In this document: positions 14,923-15,652 of the stretch, in pieces
Position numbering within the stretch: the first letter of the stretch is position 1
Layout: each line of letters begins with the position of its first letter
Notes under the pieces: model-generated
What the model saw: the letters and a program-made list of their open reading frames with translations, nothing else
Databases searched by the model: none
Told to the model about the DNA's origin: nothing
Origin: OLB11 sp044234005
Lineage (GTDB): Bacteria > Bacteroidota > Bacteroidia > Chitinophagales > Chitinophagaceae
Direction of reading: 5' to 3'
Length of the DNA stretch: 15,652 nt
Assembly (NCBI GenBank): GCA_044234005.1
Contig: JBIIJE010000058.1
Span: forward strand, 1 to 15,652
Made by a program: the position numbers and the translations under genes

Positions 14923-15652
14923 CTACTTTGAAGTACCCACTTGTTTAAATTGTGAATTATCAATCGTATTAAAACGAAAAGAGTATCCCAATGAAATAAA
15001 AAAACTGTTCGCCACATTCAACGATCCATCCCATAACAAAAGACCAGCGGAAGTATCGAGCATACTATTATTATTCAATAAATAAGTAAACCCACCATCG
15101 AAGTTATGATTAAACGAAGTTTGTGAAGATTTATTACCATAGAATTCTAGAAAACATCCTAATTTCTTAGTCAGTGAAATGCCTGATGTTACCGTATAAA
15201 TAAAACTTCCGACCGGTGAGTTTCCATTCCATTCCATACCCAAATTATAACCGAGACTAACCTTATCACTCAAGGTATTTTGCATCACAAACCGAAACTG
15301 AGGTGCTATATTACTTGTTTGAAAATCACTCGACGCCATTTTATTCATCGCTAAATGACCAATGAAAGCCATTTCTGGCAGAAAGCCTTCTTCCTTCATG
15401 AGCTTAGATTTAAAGCCCACCCAAACTGGAATCAAACCTGTTTGCGATGATGAACCATTTCTCATTCTAAATGATTGAAGCGTTGTAATCAATCGTAATT
15501 CAAAAGTTTCATTGATGCCATATTTAGTCAATATGGTTGGAATCGTTAATTGATTGGCTTCATCTATTTTTTGATAATTGCTGCCTGATTCAACTTGAAT
15601 ATACTTTTCAGGTGTCAGAAATGGTGATTCGGTTAGATCGGGTCTATCGAGC
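14923..15652 (-). CDS. outer-membrane beta-barrel transporter-like protein (PF13557-type, N-terminus off the right edge)
   Basis: Predicted outer-membrane beta-barrel of the family labelled 'MetA pathway of phenol degradation' or simply 'transporter' in many Bacteroidota. The minus-strand frame is open from the right edge: 242 complete codons plus stop. It begins LDRPDLTESPFLTPEKYIQV, the hallmark of this family's N-terminal region, followed by TIPTILTKYGINETFELRLI. Alternating hydrophobic strands, aromatic residues and Gly/Asn/Ser turns then continue to the end, consistent with a 10-14-strand barrel. The end ...QVGTSK after a last strand SLGYSFRF is usual for small barrels. Only the signal peptide and first residues appear to be missing; an internal TTG at 15531 is not a start. 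The cargo is unknown; the family name should not be taken as proof of a role in phenol use. The HMG-CoA-lyase-family gene follows after a 53-bp gap. Confidence 0.82.
   Translation of the reverse strand, partial: LDRPDLTESPFLTPEKYIQVESGSNYQKIDEANQLTIPTILTKYGINETFELRLITTLQSFRMRNGSSSQTGLIPVWVGFKSKLMKEEGFLPEMAFIGHLAMNKMASSDFQTSNIAPQFRFVMQNTLSDKVSLGYNLGMEWNGNSPVGSFIYTVTSGISLTKKLGCFLEFYGNKSSQTSFNHNFDGGFTYLLNNNSMLDTSAGLLLWDGSLNVANSFFISLGYSFRFNTIDNSQFKQVGTSK

Noticed and set aside
1..15652. CRISPR array, prophage, insertion sequence, toxin-antitoxin or defence island
   Set aside because: No regularly spaced repeats, transposase, integrase, terminal repeats with target duplication, or recognisable defence domains on either strand; the genes are ordinary chromosomal ones.

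Overview
The window comes from a Bacteroidota chromosome. The clearest evidence is an intact gldK-gldL-gldM-gldN unit, the core of the type IX secretion system (T9SS), a machine restricted to this phylum and close relatives. Two regions upstream of genes also match the Bacteroidota promoter pattern (TTG or TTTG, a gap of about 18-20, then TAnnTTTG). The DNA is AT-rich, roughly 35-40% GC by eye. Nothing fixes the family or genus. Signature genes of phages, plasmids, insertion sequences, CRISPR arrays, rRNA or tRNA are absent.

Layout. (1) 1-2653: the N-terminal half of an MFS exporter gene running off the left edge. It diverges from an FtsX/MacB-type ABC permease, which converges with and overlaps by 4 bp a low-molecular-weight protein tyrosine phosphatase gene. 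(2) 2671-7657, minus strand: promoter, gldK, gldL, gldM, gldN, terminator. GldL and GldM form the proton-driven inner-membrane motor; GldK (lipoprotein) and GldN form the periplasmic/outer-membrane ring that the motor acts on. (3) 7796-10927, minus strand: a YyaL/SSP411-type thioredoxin-domain protein downstream of pdhB (pyruvate dehydrogenase E1 beta), which has its own promoter. (4) 10928-11437: gene-free DNA with short direct and inverted repeats. (5) 11438-13678, plus strand: a sphingomyelin-synthase-like PAP2 membrane protein with a non-ATG start, then a leader region holding overlapping hairpins and a GC-rich island of unknown nature, then an RlmI-like 23S rRNA cytosine methyltransferase. 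(6) 13679-15652: an AT-rich spacer, then on the minus strand an HMG-CoA-lyase-family protein downstream of an outer-membrane beta-barrel protein that runs off the right edge.

The genes outside the T9SS unit are ordinary housekeeping and accessory chromosomal genes with no shared pathway that I can see. I found no convincing undescribed multi-gene system. The two places most worth a second look are the PAP2_C-type lipid enzyme and the 12264-12496 segment, which has two mutually exclusive hairpins followed by an island of about 50% GC that can be drawn as a nested RNA fold and is also an open frame.
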